From JAGLTA01 sp034660735 (lineage in GTDB: Bacteria; Patescibacteriota; Patescibacteriia; JAACEG01), in assembly GCA_034660735.1 (NCBI GenBank), contig JAYEJQ010000054.1, forward strand, positions 1 through 10,176: a stretch of 10,176 bases of DNA, written 5' to 3'. The number at the start of each line of letters is the position of its first letter. The stretch's first letter is position 1. The notes beneath the pieces were generated by a model. That model was not told the origin of the DNA and did not search any database. It worked only from the letters and a program-made list of their open reading frames with translations. Made by a program: the position numbers and the translations under genes. Shown here in pieces: positions 1-7,239 of this stretch.

Positions 1-1
1 T

Positions 2-1615
2 TTTGATATTTATCCAATTGGTAACTTTTTTGTATCATTTTATGTAATTGTTGTTACATACGCCATACTTCGTTATCGCCTTATGGATATAACTGTCATC
101 ATTCGCAAAACCACTGTCTATTTTTTTACAATCATTTTATATTTATCCATATTATTATTAGCAATTTGCATAACAGCAAAAATCGGCGATATAAATATTC
201 ATTGGACGATAGTCTGGATGGCGTTTTGTGTTGGCGCGATACTGCTTACGCTATTTGATAAAATTAAATTATTTTTTACAAATTTATCCAACAAATATTT
301 TTTTAGCGACATTGTTGACTACCAGCAGACAATTACCGAACTTGCGAAAAAACTGCCGAATGAAATTAGATTAGATAAAGTAGTTAATTTGATTATTAAA
401 ACTTTAATGGATGCAATGAAGCTTAACCGCGTCGGCGTTTTGCTGTTTAATAGTAAAACTTCTAAATATGAGATTATTAAAACAATCGGTTTTAATAAAA
501 AAAATGGGATTAGCTTAATTACAAAAACATTTTTGGTTAACTATTTAAAAAATCATAAACAATTGGTCGCAACTCAAGAATTAGAATTTCTAAAGGAAGC
601 GGCCAAAACAAAAAAAGAGGGGGTGGAATTGGAAAAACTGGCGAAAGATATGAATCATATTGAAGCGGGCTTATGCCTGCCGCTTTTCTCCGCTGATAAT
701 TTAATCGGGATTATTGTTTTGGGAAATAAAATCTCAAACGATGCTTACAGTAAAGAAGATTTAGAAATGCTAGAGATAGTCGCCAATCAAGCGGCTATAG
801 CGATTGAAAACGCGCTGCTTTATAAGGAAGTGGAGGATTTTAATAAAAATCTACAAAAAAAAGTTGACGAACAAACCAAAGACATTAAAGATAAAACTAA
901 AAAATTACACAAACTTTTAGCTATGCGCAGCGAATTTTTAAACATCACTTCGCACCAACTCAGAACTCCCGTTTCAGTAATTAAAGGTGTTCTTAGTATG
1001 ATAAAAGAAGGGTCCATACCGAAAGAGAAAGAAAAGAAATTTTTAGATTCAGCGTTTCAGCGGACTGTAAAATTAAATGAAATTATTAACGACATTCTTG
1101 ATGCGTCAGCTATAGACAGTGGAAAATTTGAAATTCGTCTTAGCCCTGTCGCTATTGAGCCAATATTAAAAAAAATTTATCAAGACAAAAATCAGGATAA
1201 TTTAGATTTGAATAAAAAAATAAAATTGATTTTAGATCTGCCAAAAAAATCGCTGCCAGCGGTTTTATCTAATGAAAAATATTTAAAGCACATTCTGATT
1301 AACTTAATCAACAACGCTTTTCAATATACTATTAAAGGATCTATCGCAATTAAAGCGGAGTCCAAGAAAGACAAAGTTATTATTAAAATTATTGACACTG
1401 GCATAGGTATAGATAAAGATGATATTCCGAAACTATTCCAAAAATTCGGACGCGCAAAAAACGCAATCAGCACTTATACGGACGGATCTGGATTAGGGTT
1501 ATTTATCATTAAAAAAATTGTTGACGAGCATAAAGGCGCGAAAGTATATATTGAAAAAACAGAATTAAACAAAGGCAGTGTTTTTGTTTTAGAGTTAGCA
1601 ATTGCAAAATCGTAA
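2..1615 (+). CDS. Membrane-bound hybrid-free sensor histidine kinase (GAF-HisKA-HATPase), 5' partial
   Basis: The reading frame is open from base 2, 27 codons before the first ATG at 83. Those codons encode a hydrophobic stretch ending in LRYRLMDI, typical of the end of a multi-helix sensor region in CPR kinases, so the ATG at 83 is almost certainly internal and the true start lies outside the window. Numbering from that Met, two membrane helices lie at about 13-33 and 41-61, a GAF domain at about 85-245, a coiled-coil linker at 247-280, the HisKA H-box with the phosphoacceptor H291 (TSHQLRTP), and an ATPase domain with an N-box near 403-416, a G1 box (DTGIGID) at 438-444, an F-box (FQKFGRA) and a G2 box (GSGLGL). 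All catalytic motifs look intact, so it should autophosphorylate in response to a membrane or GAF signal. There is no receiver domain, and no response regulator gene is visible. The signal is unknown. Confidence 0.93.
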   Translation, partial: FDIYPIGNFFVSFYVIVVTYAILRYRLMDITVIIRKTTVYFFTIILYLSILLLAICITAKIGDINIHWTIVWMAFCVGAILLTLFDKIKLFFTNLSNKYFFSDIVDYQQTITELAKKLPNEIRLDKVVNLIIKTLMDAMKLNRVGVLLFNSKTSKYEIIKTIGFNKKNGISLITKTFLVNYLKNHKQLVATQELEFLKEAAKTKKEGVELEKLAKDMNHIEAGLCLPLFSADNLIGIIVLGNKISNDAYSKEDLEMLEIVANQAAIAIENALLYKEVEDFNKNLQKKVDEQTKDIKDKTKKLHKLLAMRSEFLNITSHQLRTPVSVIKGVLSMIKEGSIPKEKEKKFLDSAFQRTVKLNEIINDILDASAIDSGKFEIRLSPVAIEPILKKIYQDKNQDNLDLNKKIKLILDLPKKSLPAVLSNEKYLKHILINLINNAFQYTIKGSIAIKAESKKDKVIIKIIDTGIGIDKDDIPKLFQKFGRAKNAISTYTDGSGLGLFIIKKIVDEHKGAKVYIEKTELNKGSVFVLELAIAKS

Positions 1616-1657
1616 AAAAATAGTAAATTGCGTTACAATAAATTAGATAAAAAATAA

Positions 1658-1688
1658 AAAGGCATTGTGATTTTTTCACAGTGCCTTT
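1658..1688 (+). terminator. Hairpin after the histidine kinase, weak or bidirectional terminator
   Basis: Two 13-nt arms (1658-1670 and 1676-1688) pair with one G-U, closing a TTTTT loop. Only three T follow on the + strand, so it is a weaker terminator than the next hairpin and could be an mRNA 3'-end stabiliser. Confidence 0.5.
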
Positions 1689-1744
1689 AATAAGGATTTA
1701 AAATTTCAGTCTATAATTTTTTGAATTTATAAAAAAATGGATAA

Positions 1745-1775
1745 AAAAACCGCTATATTAGCGGTTTTTATTTTT
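1745..1775 (+). terminator. Rho-independent terminator between the kinase and ileS
   Basis: A perfect 11-bp stem (1745-1755 with 1759-1769, core ACCGCTA/TAGCGGT) with a 3-nt loop is followed by a T-rich run to 1775. It should end kinase transcription and isolate ileS. Confidence 0.85.
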
Positions 1776-1813
1776 GACAACAGTCTTAATTTAGGTTAAT
1801 GTTATATTATAAT
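1774..1813 (+). promoter_or_regulatory. Candidate ileS promoter region
   Basis: A TTGACA lies at 1774-1779 and a perfect TATAAT at 1808-1813, but they are 28 nt apart, too far for one promoter. With TATAAT as the -10 box, transcription would begin near 1820, on top of the first ileS ATG. The mRNA would then be leaderless, or translated from the second ATG at 1843. With TTGACA as the -35 box, the 17-nt-spaced hexamer TAATGT is poor. Which one is used is unresolved. Confidence 0.35.
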
Positions 1814-1818
1814 TTTTT

Positions 1819-4800
1819 ATGAATAAAGAGAAAAAAGAAAATATGAAGCAAAAAAATAATTTTTTTCCAAAAACAGAAGAAGAAATTTTGAATTTTTGGG
1901 ATAAATCTAAAATTTTTAAAAAATCTGTTGAAAGAAAAGCGCCAAAAGGTGATTATGTTTTTTATGACGGTCCGCCGTTCGCGACTGGAACTCCGCATTA
2001 CGGGCATATCGCTGGAAGCTTAATTAAAGACGCAATTCCAAGATATTGGACAATGCGCGGTTTTCGTGTTGAGCGAAAATGGGGATGGGATTGCCACGGC
2101 TTGCCGATTGAAAATATTGTTGAAAAAGAGATGGGATCAAAAAATAAAAAAGATATTGAAAAAATCGGGGTGGATAAATTCAACGAGCAGTGCCGTTCAA
2201 AAGTTTTAATGTATGTTGATGAATGGAAAAAAACAATTCGCAGATTAGGCAGGTGGGCAGATATGGAAAATTGCTACAAGACAATGGATTTGGATTTTAT
2301 GGAATCCGTCTGGTGGGTTTTTAAGCAGTTATATGATAAAGGGCTGATTTATGAAGGTTATCGCTCAATGCATATCTGTCCGCGATGCGAAACGACTTTA
2401 TCGCAGTCCGAAGTGGCAGAAGGTTATCGGGATATAAAAGATTTGTCCGCGACAGTGAAGTTTAGAATTGAAGCTGGACAAAAAATCGGAAGTTTTATAA
2501 CTGACGACAATACTTATATTTTAGCGTGGACAACTACGCCGTGGACGCTTTTAGGAAATGTCGCGCTGGCGGTGGGTGAAAATATTAAATACGCGATGGT
2601 TAAAATTGAAAGCGATTTTTACATTTTGGCAAAAGATAGAATTGAGGAAACTTTAGAAGGGAAAGAATATGAATTTGTCGCTGATATAAAAGGCGAAGAT
2701 TTAGTCGGATTAAAATATGAGCCTGTTTTTGATTATTTAAAAAAATTAAGAGATGACGATATGGAAACGAGGGTATTAAAACAAAAAGGAAAAAATTTAA
2801 TTCCAAATATGGCAATAAATAGAAATTCTTATAGTAAAGATGAATTTGAGAAAAAAAATGAAGAGAGAGATAAAGGAAACGAAGTTAAATATAAATTTGA
2901 TAAAAAATCTTATCACATATATGAAGCGGATTTTGTAAATACAGATGAGGGAACCGGAGTTGTGCATATTGCGCCAGCATTCGGAGATGATGATATGAAA
3001 TTAGCAAATGAAAAAGATTTACCTTTTGTCCAACATGTAAAAATGGACGGTACTTTTGAAGAAGATGTAATTTATCAAAATGATTATTTATCTAATGTTT
3101 TAACAGCTCAAAAAAATCCATGGCAAGGAGTGAGCGTAAAGCCATTAGGAGATCATCAAAAAACAGATATTGAGATTATAAAATATTTAGCTCATAAAAA
3201 TTTGCTTTTCGCTAAGAAAAAATATGAGCATAGTTATCCGCATTGCTGGCGGTGCGATTCGCCGCTTTTGAATTACGCGACTTCGTCATGGTTTGTGAAT
3301 ATTTTAAAAATAAAAGAGCGGATGCTTGAATTGGCAGAGGATATAAATTGGTCGCCAGAACATATTAAAAAAGGGAGGTGGGGCAAGTGGCTTGAAGGCG
3401 CGCGAGACTGGTCAATCAGCCGCCAGCGATTTTGGGCATCTGCAATTCCGATTTGGCGTTGTGAAAAATGTAATGAAATAAAAGTTATAGGATCTATTAA
3501 AGAATTGGAAAAATTGAGCGGGCAGAAAGTTGATGATTTGCATAAGCATATAGTTGATAAAATAAATTTTAAATGCGAGAAGTGCGGAGGCGAGATGAAG
3601 CGAGTGCCAGATGTTTTAGATTGCTGGTTTGAATCAGGTTCAATGCCTTACGCGCAAGCGCATTACCCATTTAAAAACAGAGAAAAATTTGAGAAAAATT
3701 TTCCAGCGGAATTTATCGGAGAGGGCGCAGATCAGACTCGCTGCTGGTTTTATTATCTGCACGCGATTGCGGCAGGAATAAAAGACAGCGCGGCTTTTAA
3801 AAATGTTATTGTTAATGGCATAGTCTTAGCGGAAGATGGGGCAAAGATGGCAAAGAAATTGCAAAATTATCCCAAGCCAGATTTTTTGTTTGAAAAATAC
3901 AGCGCTGACGCCTTGCGGTATTATCTGCTTTCTTCGTCAGTAATGCTGGCTGACACTTTATGCTTTGCGGAACAGGGAGTTCAAGAAGCGATGCGGAAAA
4001 ATGTAATGCTTTTATGGAATATTGTAAAATTTTACGAACTTTTTGCGTTTCAGATATCAGATGTCGGATGTCGGAAATCGGATAATATTTTGGATAGATG
4101 GATTTTAGCGCGATTGAACAAACTAATCGCGGAAGTGACGGAAAATATGAATAATTATAATTTGCCGAAAGCGACGCGTCCGATTGAAAATTTTATCAGC
4201 GATTTTTCAACTTGGTATATTAGAAGATCAAGAGATAGATTTAAAAATGAAAATGATCAAGATAAAGATTTTGCATTACAAACAACAAGATTTGTTTTAT
4301 TGCAATTATCAAAAATTATGGCGCCGTTTATGCCGTTTATCGCAGAGCAGGTTTGGCAGAGAATTAGCGGTAATAATTTTCAGGACGAAAACAGATCAGT
4401 TCATCTGGAAAGTTGGATAGAAGGGGAAAAAGTAGACGATGAAATTTTAGAAAAAATGAAAGCTGTTAGAAAAATTGTTGAGTTAGGATTAGCAGAAAGA
4501 GATAAGGCTGGAATAAAAGTTAGACAGCCATTAAATAAATTTTCAATTTTCAATTTTCAATTTTCAGATAATAAATATGATGAATTAATAAAAGAGGAAT
4601 TAAATGTTAAAAAGATTGAATTTAAAAAAGGAGATGGAGACTTGAACGTTAAGCTGGATACTATTATAACTCCTGAATTAAAACAGGAAGGGATTAAGCG
4701 GGAGATGGTTCGTTTAATAAACGGGATGCGAAAAAATTTAGGGCTTACAATTCAAGACAGAATTTTAGTTTATTGGGAAAGCGCGAGCAATGAAATAAAA

Positions 4801-5301
4801 TCCTCGCTGGAAAAATATAAAAATGAAATCGCCAAAGAAGTTTTAGCTGATAAAATTTTGCAAGGCGCTTACGGAAAGATTGTTAAAAAATCGTTAAAAG
4901 TTAATGATTATGATGTTGTAATTGGAATAGCTAAAAACGCAGATGAAAAAATATTAAAAAATATTCAGGATATTAACGAAGATGAATTGCAAAAAATTAT
5001 AGCCAGTGGAAACGTAGAGATAATTGATACGCGCGAAATAAAAGAATGCAAAATTATCAGTTTTAAAAATTCAAAAAATATTCCGCTTGCTGAAATTCGC
5101 GAGCGGATTAACGAAATAGATTGGAATAAAAATGTTGTTTTTTCCTGCAAGGTTGGAGCGCGAAGCAGAATGGCGGCGATTTTAATCGCAGAGCAAACAG
5201 GGAATAAAATCAAAAATTTAAAAGACGGAATTACAGGGTATTATAAAAAGGGAGACAAGAGCGATTTAGAATTTAGCGAAATAGGCGATTATTTCGCATA
5301 A
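1819..5301 (+). CDS. ileS: Isoleucyl-tRNA synthetase (archaeal/eukaryal type) fused to a C-terminal rhodanese domain
   Basis: This class Ia synthetase charges tRNA(Ile) with isoleucine in the cytoplasm. Seen: HIGH motif as HYGH (60-63); editing (CP1) domain between about 190 and 490 with WTTTPWT (237-243) and GTGVVHIAPAFGDDD (378-392); four CxxC pairs (188/191, 476/479, 548/551, 586/589), probable zinc sites; KMSKS as the variant KMAKK (676-680); and an anticodon-binding helical domain from about 755. The overall pattern resembles the long archaeal/eukaryal type, also called IleS2, which in other bacteria is associated with mupirocin insensitivity. Residues about 1051-1145 are not synthetase: they match a rhodanese domain with the active-site loop CKVGARS and catalytic Cys1110. 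A start at Met9 (1843), 12 nt after AAAGAG, is as plausible as Met1. Two short heptamer repeats interrupt surface loops. It stands alone between terminator and spacer. Confidence 0.96.
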   Translation: MNKEKKENMKQKNNFFPKTEEEILNFWDKSKIFKKSVERKAPKGDYVFYDGPPFATGTPHYGHIAGSLIKDAIPRYWTMRGFRVERKWGWDCHGLPIENIVEKEMGSKNKKDIEKIGVDKFNEQCRSKVLMYVDEWKKTIRRLGRWADMENCYKTMDLDFMESVWWVFKQLYDKGLIYEGYRSMHICPRCETTLSQSEVAEGYRDIKDLSATVKFRIEAGQKIGSFITDDNTYILAWTTTPWTLLGNVALAVGENIKYAMVKIESDFYILAKDRIEETLEGKEYEFVADIKGEDLVGLKYEPVFDYLKKLRDDDMETRVLKQKGKNLIPNMAINRNSYSKDEFEKKNEERDKGNEVKYKFDKKSYHIYEADFVNTDEGTGVVHIAPAFGDDDMKLANEKDLPFVQHVKMDGTFEEDVIYQNDYLSNVLTAQKNPWQGVSVKPLGDHQKTDIEIIKYLAHKNLLFAKKKYEHSYPHCWRCDSPLLNYATSSWFVNILKIKERMLELAEDINWSPEHIKKGRWGKWLEGARDWSISRQRFWASAIPIWRCEKCNEIKVIGSIKELEKLSGQKVDDLHKHIVDKINFKCEKCGGEMKRVPDVLDCWFESGSMPYAQAHYPFKNREKFEKNFPAEFIGEGADQTRCWFYYLHAIAAGIKDSAAFKNVIVNGIVLAEDGAKMAKKLQNYPKPDFLFEKYSADALRYYLLSSSVMLADTLCFAEQGVQEAMRKNVMLLWNIVKFYELFAFQISDVGCRKSDNILDRWILARLNKLIAEVTENMNNYNLPKATRPIENFISDFSTWYIRRSRDRFKNENDQDKDFALQTTRFVLLQLSKIMAPFMPFIAEQVWQRISGNNFQDENRSVHLESWIEGEKVDDEILEKMKAVRKIVELGLAERDKAGIKVRQPLNKFSIFNFQFSDNKYDELIKEELNVKKIEFKKGDGDLNVKLDTIITPELKQEGIKREMVRLINGMRKNLGLTIQDRILVYWESASNEIKSSLEKYKNEIAKEVLADKILQGAYGKIVKKSLKVNDYDVVIGIAKNADEKILKNIQDINEDELQKIIASGNVEIIDTREIKECKIISFKNSKNIPLAEIRERINEIDWNKNVVFSCKVGARSRMAAILIAEQTGNKIKNLKDGITGYYKKGDKSDLEFSEIGDYFA
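4050..4084 (+). repeat. Five tandem 7-nt repeats (TCRGAWR) inside ileS
   Basis: TCAGATA, TCAGATG, TCGGATG, TCGGAAA and TCGGATA lie head to tail. They encode the low-complexity loop QISDVGCRKSD just before the conserved LDRWILARLN segment, a surface loop that is variable in the family. Confidence 0.8.
4538..4565 (+). repeat. Four perfect tandem AATTTTC heptamers inside ileS
   Basis: Four exact copies of AATTTTC encode KFSIFNFQFS between VRQPL and the EELNVK motif in the C-terminal part of the synthetase. The reading frame is kept, so the insertion is tolerated. Confidence 0.85.
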
Positions 5302-5444
5302 TATTTTAAAAACACTGCGTATAACATGAAAGTCAAGCATATTATCCAAATAAAAAGTTCGTATAAAAATCAGTTATACGACATTTATGGGTGTGCCTTT
5401 CCACTTTCGATAAATTTATTAAATTCTAATCTTTTGTTTTATAT
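5302..5444. other. Spacer between ileS and the HD gene with short inverted repeats
   Basis: There is no gene here and no convincing terminator for ileS. An 8-nt inverted repeat CGTATAAC (5318-5325) / GTTATACG (5373-5380) is present, and the right arm also pairs with CGTATAA at 5360-5366 to make a 7-bp hairpin with a 7-nt loop. A weak -10-like TCTAAT lies at 5425-5430, upstream of the HD gene. The spacer could be the left boundary of an inserted unit. Confidence 0.45.
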
Positions 5445-6019
5445 ATGGATATTATTAATGAGATAAAACATTTTGTTGAGAACGAATGCAAAAAACCAAG
5501 CAGCAAATATGGTTATGAACCTTTTCCTTTTCACTTTGTTCCTATGGTAAATTATGCTAAAAAACTTGCTGATGAATTAGGCGGGGACAAAGAAATAATT
5601 TTGATTGCTGCTTGGTTGCATGATATTGGTTCAATAATTTACGGTCGTGAAGACCACCATATTACAAGTGCTAAAGTTGCTGAAGAAAAATTAAAAGAAC
5701 TCCAATATCCTGCTGAAAAAATTGAATTGATTAAAAAATGTATTTTTAATCATAGAGGTTCTCAACAAAATGGAAGAAACAGCATTGAAGAACAAATAAT
5801 TGCTGAAGTTGATGTTTTAAGCAATTTTGATAATATTGCAGGTATCTTCAAAGCTGCTTTTGTATATGAAGATAAAACTCAAGGTGAAGCAAAAGATTCT
5901 GTAAGACAAAAACTAGAACGAAAGTGGAAACAACTTCATTTTGAAAATTCTAAAAAGATTATTAAACCAAAATATGAAGCTGCAATATTGCTTCTCAAAT
6001 AATAGTATACCCACAAATG
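5382..6019. repeat. 13-nt imperfect inverted repeats flanking the HD gene
   Basis: CATTTATGGGTGT at 5382-5394 and the reverse complement of 6007-6019 (CATTTGTGGGTAT) match at 11 of 13 positions. They bracket the HD gene closely. No flanking target duplication or transposase is seen, so a cassette is only a possibility. Confidence 0.35.
5445..6002 (+). CDS. HD-domain metal-dependent phosphohydrolase
   Basis: This 185-residue protein has the full HD signature: H30 (FHFVPM), H59-D60 (AAWLHDIGS), H71/H72 (DHHITSA), H103 (FNHRGS) and D123 (AEVDVLSN). The family binds divalent metal and hydrolyses phosphate esters, commonly nucleotides or cyclic nucleotides; the substrate here cannot be told. The length is normal for a stand-alone HD protein. 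No Shine-Dalgarno sequence precedes the ATG. Base usage differs from ileS: every alanine codon I read is GCT or GCA, whereas ileS uses GCG often. Together with imperfect inverted repeats on both sides (5382-5394 and 6007-6019), this suggests acquisition as a separate unit. Family assignment is strong; biological role is unknown. Confidence 0.88.
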   Translation: MDIINEIKHFVENECKKPSSKYGYEPFPFHFVPMVNYAKKLADELGGDKEIILIAAWLHDIGSIIYGREDHHITSAKVAEEKLKELQYPAEKIELIKKCIFNHRGSQQNGRNSIEEQIIAEVDVLSNFDNIAGIFKAAFVYEDKTQGEAKDSVRQKLERKWKQLHFENSKKIIKPKYEAAILLLK

Positions 6020-6286
6020 CTGAATGGGACGCTGCGCTTCCATCCATACGGTCGTCACTCTCGTATAATAGGCATTAACAGGAAAATCACTCGGCTCATG
6101 ATTTTCCCAAATTAAATTCTTGATTCTGTTCCCTTCGGTCACGAGGAGAATCCAACTTCTGTTAATGCCGATGTTGTCCAAAATGTCGCTCCGCGGCGGA
6201 CACAGCGGATATTTGAAATCTCGTTGCGACAAATAAAATTTGTTTTTACTGGGCTCTAAATTATCCGCGCGCGTTAGATAATTTTT
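5936..6286 (-). pseudogene. Possible decayed minus-strand gene fragment in a higher-GC patch
   Basis: The minus strand is open for 116 codons, but the part that reads like protein is 6003-6286, with segments such as PPRSDILDNIG, NRSWILLVTEGNRIKNL and PVNAYYTRVTTVWMEAQRP. The patch 6001-6240 has about 44% GC by hand count, against about 30% in ileS, and its codons look chosen. There is no ATG (a TTG at 6232 is the only usual alternative start), and the frame runs into the antisense of the HD gene's end, giving an implausible hydrophobic C-terminus. I read it as a gene remnant truncated near 6003, possibly by arrival of the HD gene. I do not recognise the family. Confidence 0.35.
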
Positions 6287-6288
6287 TT
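6258..6288 (+). terminator. AT-rich hairpin followed by a T run, upstream of the 16S unit
   Basis: AAATTATC (6258-6265) pairs exactly with GATAATTT (6277-6284), and the T run extends to 6288. It could terminate HD-gene transcription before the rRNA promoter. The stem is weak and its loop CG-rich. Confidence 0.4.
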
Positions 6289-6364
6289 ATTTTTTAAAAT
6301 AAAATTTATGTCTGAGAAATTAAATTAAATAGAATTTAAAGAGTTTGTGTCAGATGCTGATCTA

Positions 6365-6392
6365 TTGACATATTTTTATTATAGTCTATTCT
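6365..6392 (+). promoter_or_regulatory. Candidate 16S promoter P1
   Basis: TTGACA (6365-6370), a 16-nt spacer and TATTCT (6387-6392). A transcript starting near 6399 would include the left arm of the 16S processing stem (6458-6474), which favours P1 as the productive rRNA promoter. The -10 box is imperfect, and an 8-bp inverted repeat AGTCTATT/AATAGACT (6383-6404) overlaps it. Confidence 0.4.
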
Positions 6393-6447
6393 TAAAAATA
6401 GACTTGCCGCATAATTAGTTTTGTGACGAGTTTATTAGTTTTGAACT

Positions 6448-6475
6448 TTGACAGTTGAATAGCAACAAGTAAAAT
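6448..6475 (+). promoter_or_regulatory. Candidate 16S promoter P2, overlapping the processing-stem arm
   Basis: TTGACA (6448-6453), a 16-nt spacer and TAAAAT (6470-6475) give an 11/12 match to the sigma-70 consensus, about 40 nt before mature 16S. A transcript starting near 6482 would lack the left processing arm, which lies inside the promoter. Confidence 0.5.
6458..6474 (+). other. Left arm of the pre-16S processing stem
   Basis: These 17 nt (6458-6474) are the exact reverse complement of 8653-8669 in the trailer, and weaker pairing continues outward. Such stems flanking 16S are the usual double-strand substrate for RNase III-type pre-rRNA processing. Confidence 0.8.
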
Positions 6476-6597
6476 TCCTTTTTATTTTAAACTTTTTTAT
6501 AGTTAGTTTAAACTCTTACTAAGAGTTTGATCCTAGCTCAGGGTGAACGCTGGCGGTGTGTCTAAGGCATGCAAGTCGATTGCTAATGTTTCGCATT

Positions 6598-6684
6598 AGC
6601 ACGCTGACTAACGAAGATTTAACGCAGACTAACGCAGAAATTTTCTGCGTAAGTCTGCGAATAGTCCGCGTAAGTCTGCGTGCT
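6598..6684 (+). repeat. V1 expansion hairpin of 16S built from ACGCAGACTA-like repeats
   Basis: Arms 6598-6640 and 6642-6684 pair at 34 of 43 positions; the inner 18 bp (6623-6640 with 6642-6659) has a single mismatch. Each arm contains repeated units around TAACGCAGACTAACGCAGA, so it looks like an inverted pair of short tandem repeats. It partly competes with a perfect 8-bp hairpin at 6581-6601 (GCTAATG/CATTAGC). Confidence 0.8.
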
Positions 6685-7055
6685 ATTGCGGAGCAGTGGC
6701 AAGGCGAACGGGTGCGTAACACATTGGTAATCTGCCCAAAGGACGAGGATAACCCGAAGAAATTCGGAATAATACTCGATAAAAATGGGGGGTCAAATGA
6801 CATTCCCATTTAAAGTTTCGGCGCCTTTGGATGAGCCTATGGCTTATCAGTTTGTTGGTAGAGTAAAAGCCTACCAAGACTATGACGAGTAGCGGGTGTG
6901 AGAGCATGACCCGCCTCACTGGGACTGAGACACTGCCCAGACTCCTACGGGAGGCTGCAGTCAAGAATATTCCTCAATGCGCGAAAGCGTGAAGGAGCGA
7001 CACCGCGTGTCCGAAGAAGCCCCTCGGGGTGTAAAGGACTTTTAATAGAGAAAAA

Positions 7056-7239
7056 GTCTGTACTTTTTAGATGATTTAAAAATAAAATTTTTAATTTTTG
7101 AATAAATCTTAATTTTTAATTTTTAAAAATTTATTCATTGAAAATTATTTAAAAATTACAAAATTGGAAATTAAAAATTTTAATGTTATTTTATAATTTT
7201 AAAATTAAATTTCTATTAAGTCATTCAAAATGTACAGAT
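7056..7239 (+). other. h17 (V3-region) expansion of 16S, very AT-rich
   Basis: GTCTGTAC (7056-7063) pairs with GTACAGAT (7232-7239) with one G-U, and pairing continues inward with mismatches. An inner hairpin TGAATAAAT/ATTTATTCA sits near the left of the loop. About 168 nt are enclosed, nearly all A and T. Confidence 0.75.

Noticed and set aside
83..85. ATG at 83 as the true start of the histidine kinase
   Set aside because: The frame is open to base 2 with sensible membrane-protein sequence before it, so the gene is cut by the window edge.
4050..4084. CRISPR-like repeats
   Set aside because: Units are only 7 nt with no spacers; no CRISPR array or cas gene is present in the window.
4184..4420. 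Small + strand ORF within ileS and several minus-strand ORFs antisense to ileS and the kinase
   Set aside because: They are out-of-frame shadows of well-supported genes with no recognisable domains.
5316..5383. Integron attC site before the HD gene
   Set aside because: Outer GTATAAC/GTTATAC arms and a TCAAG at the right distance are suggestive, but there is no complementary inner L'-like arm and no second site after the gene.
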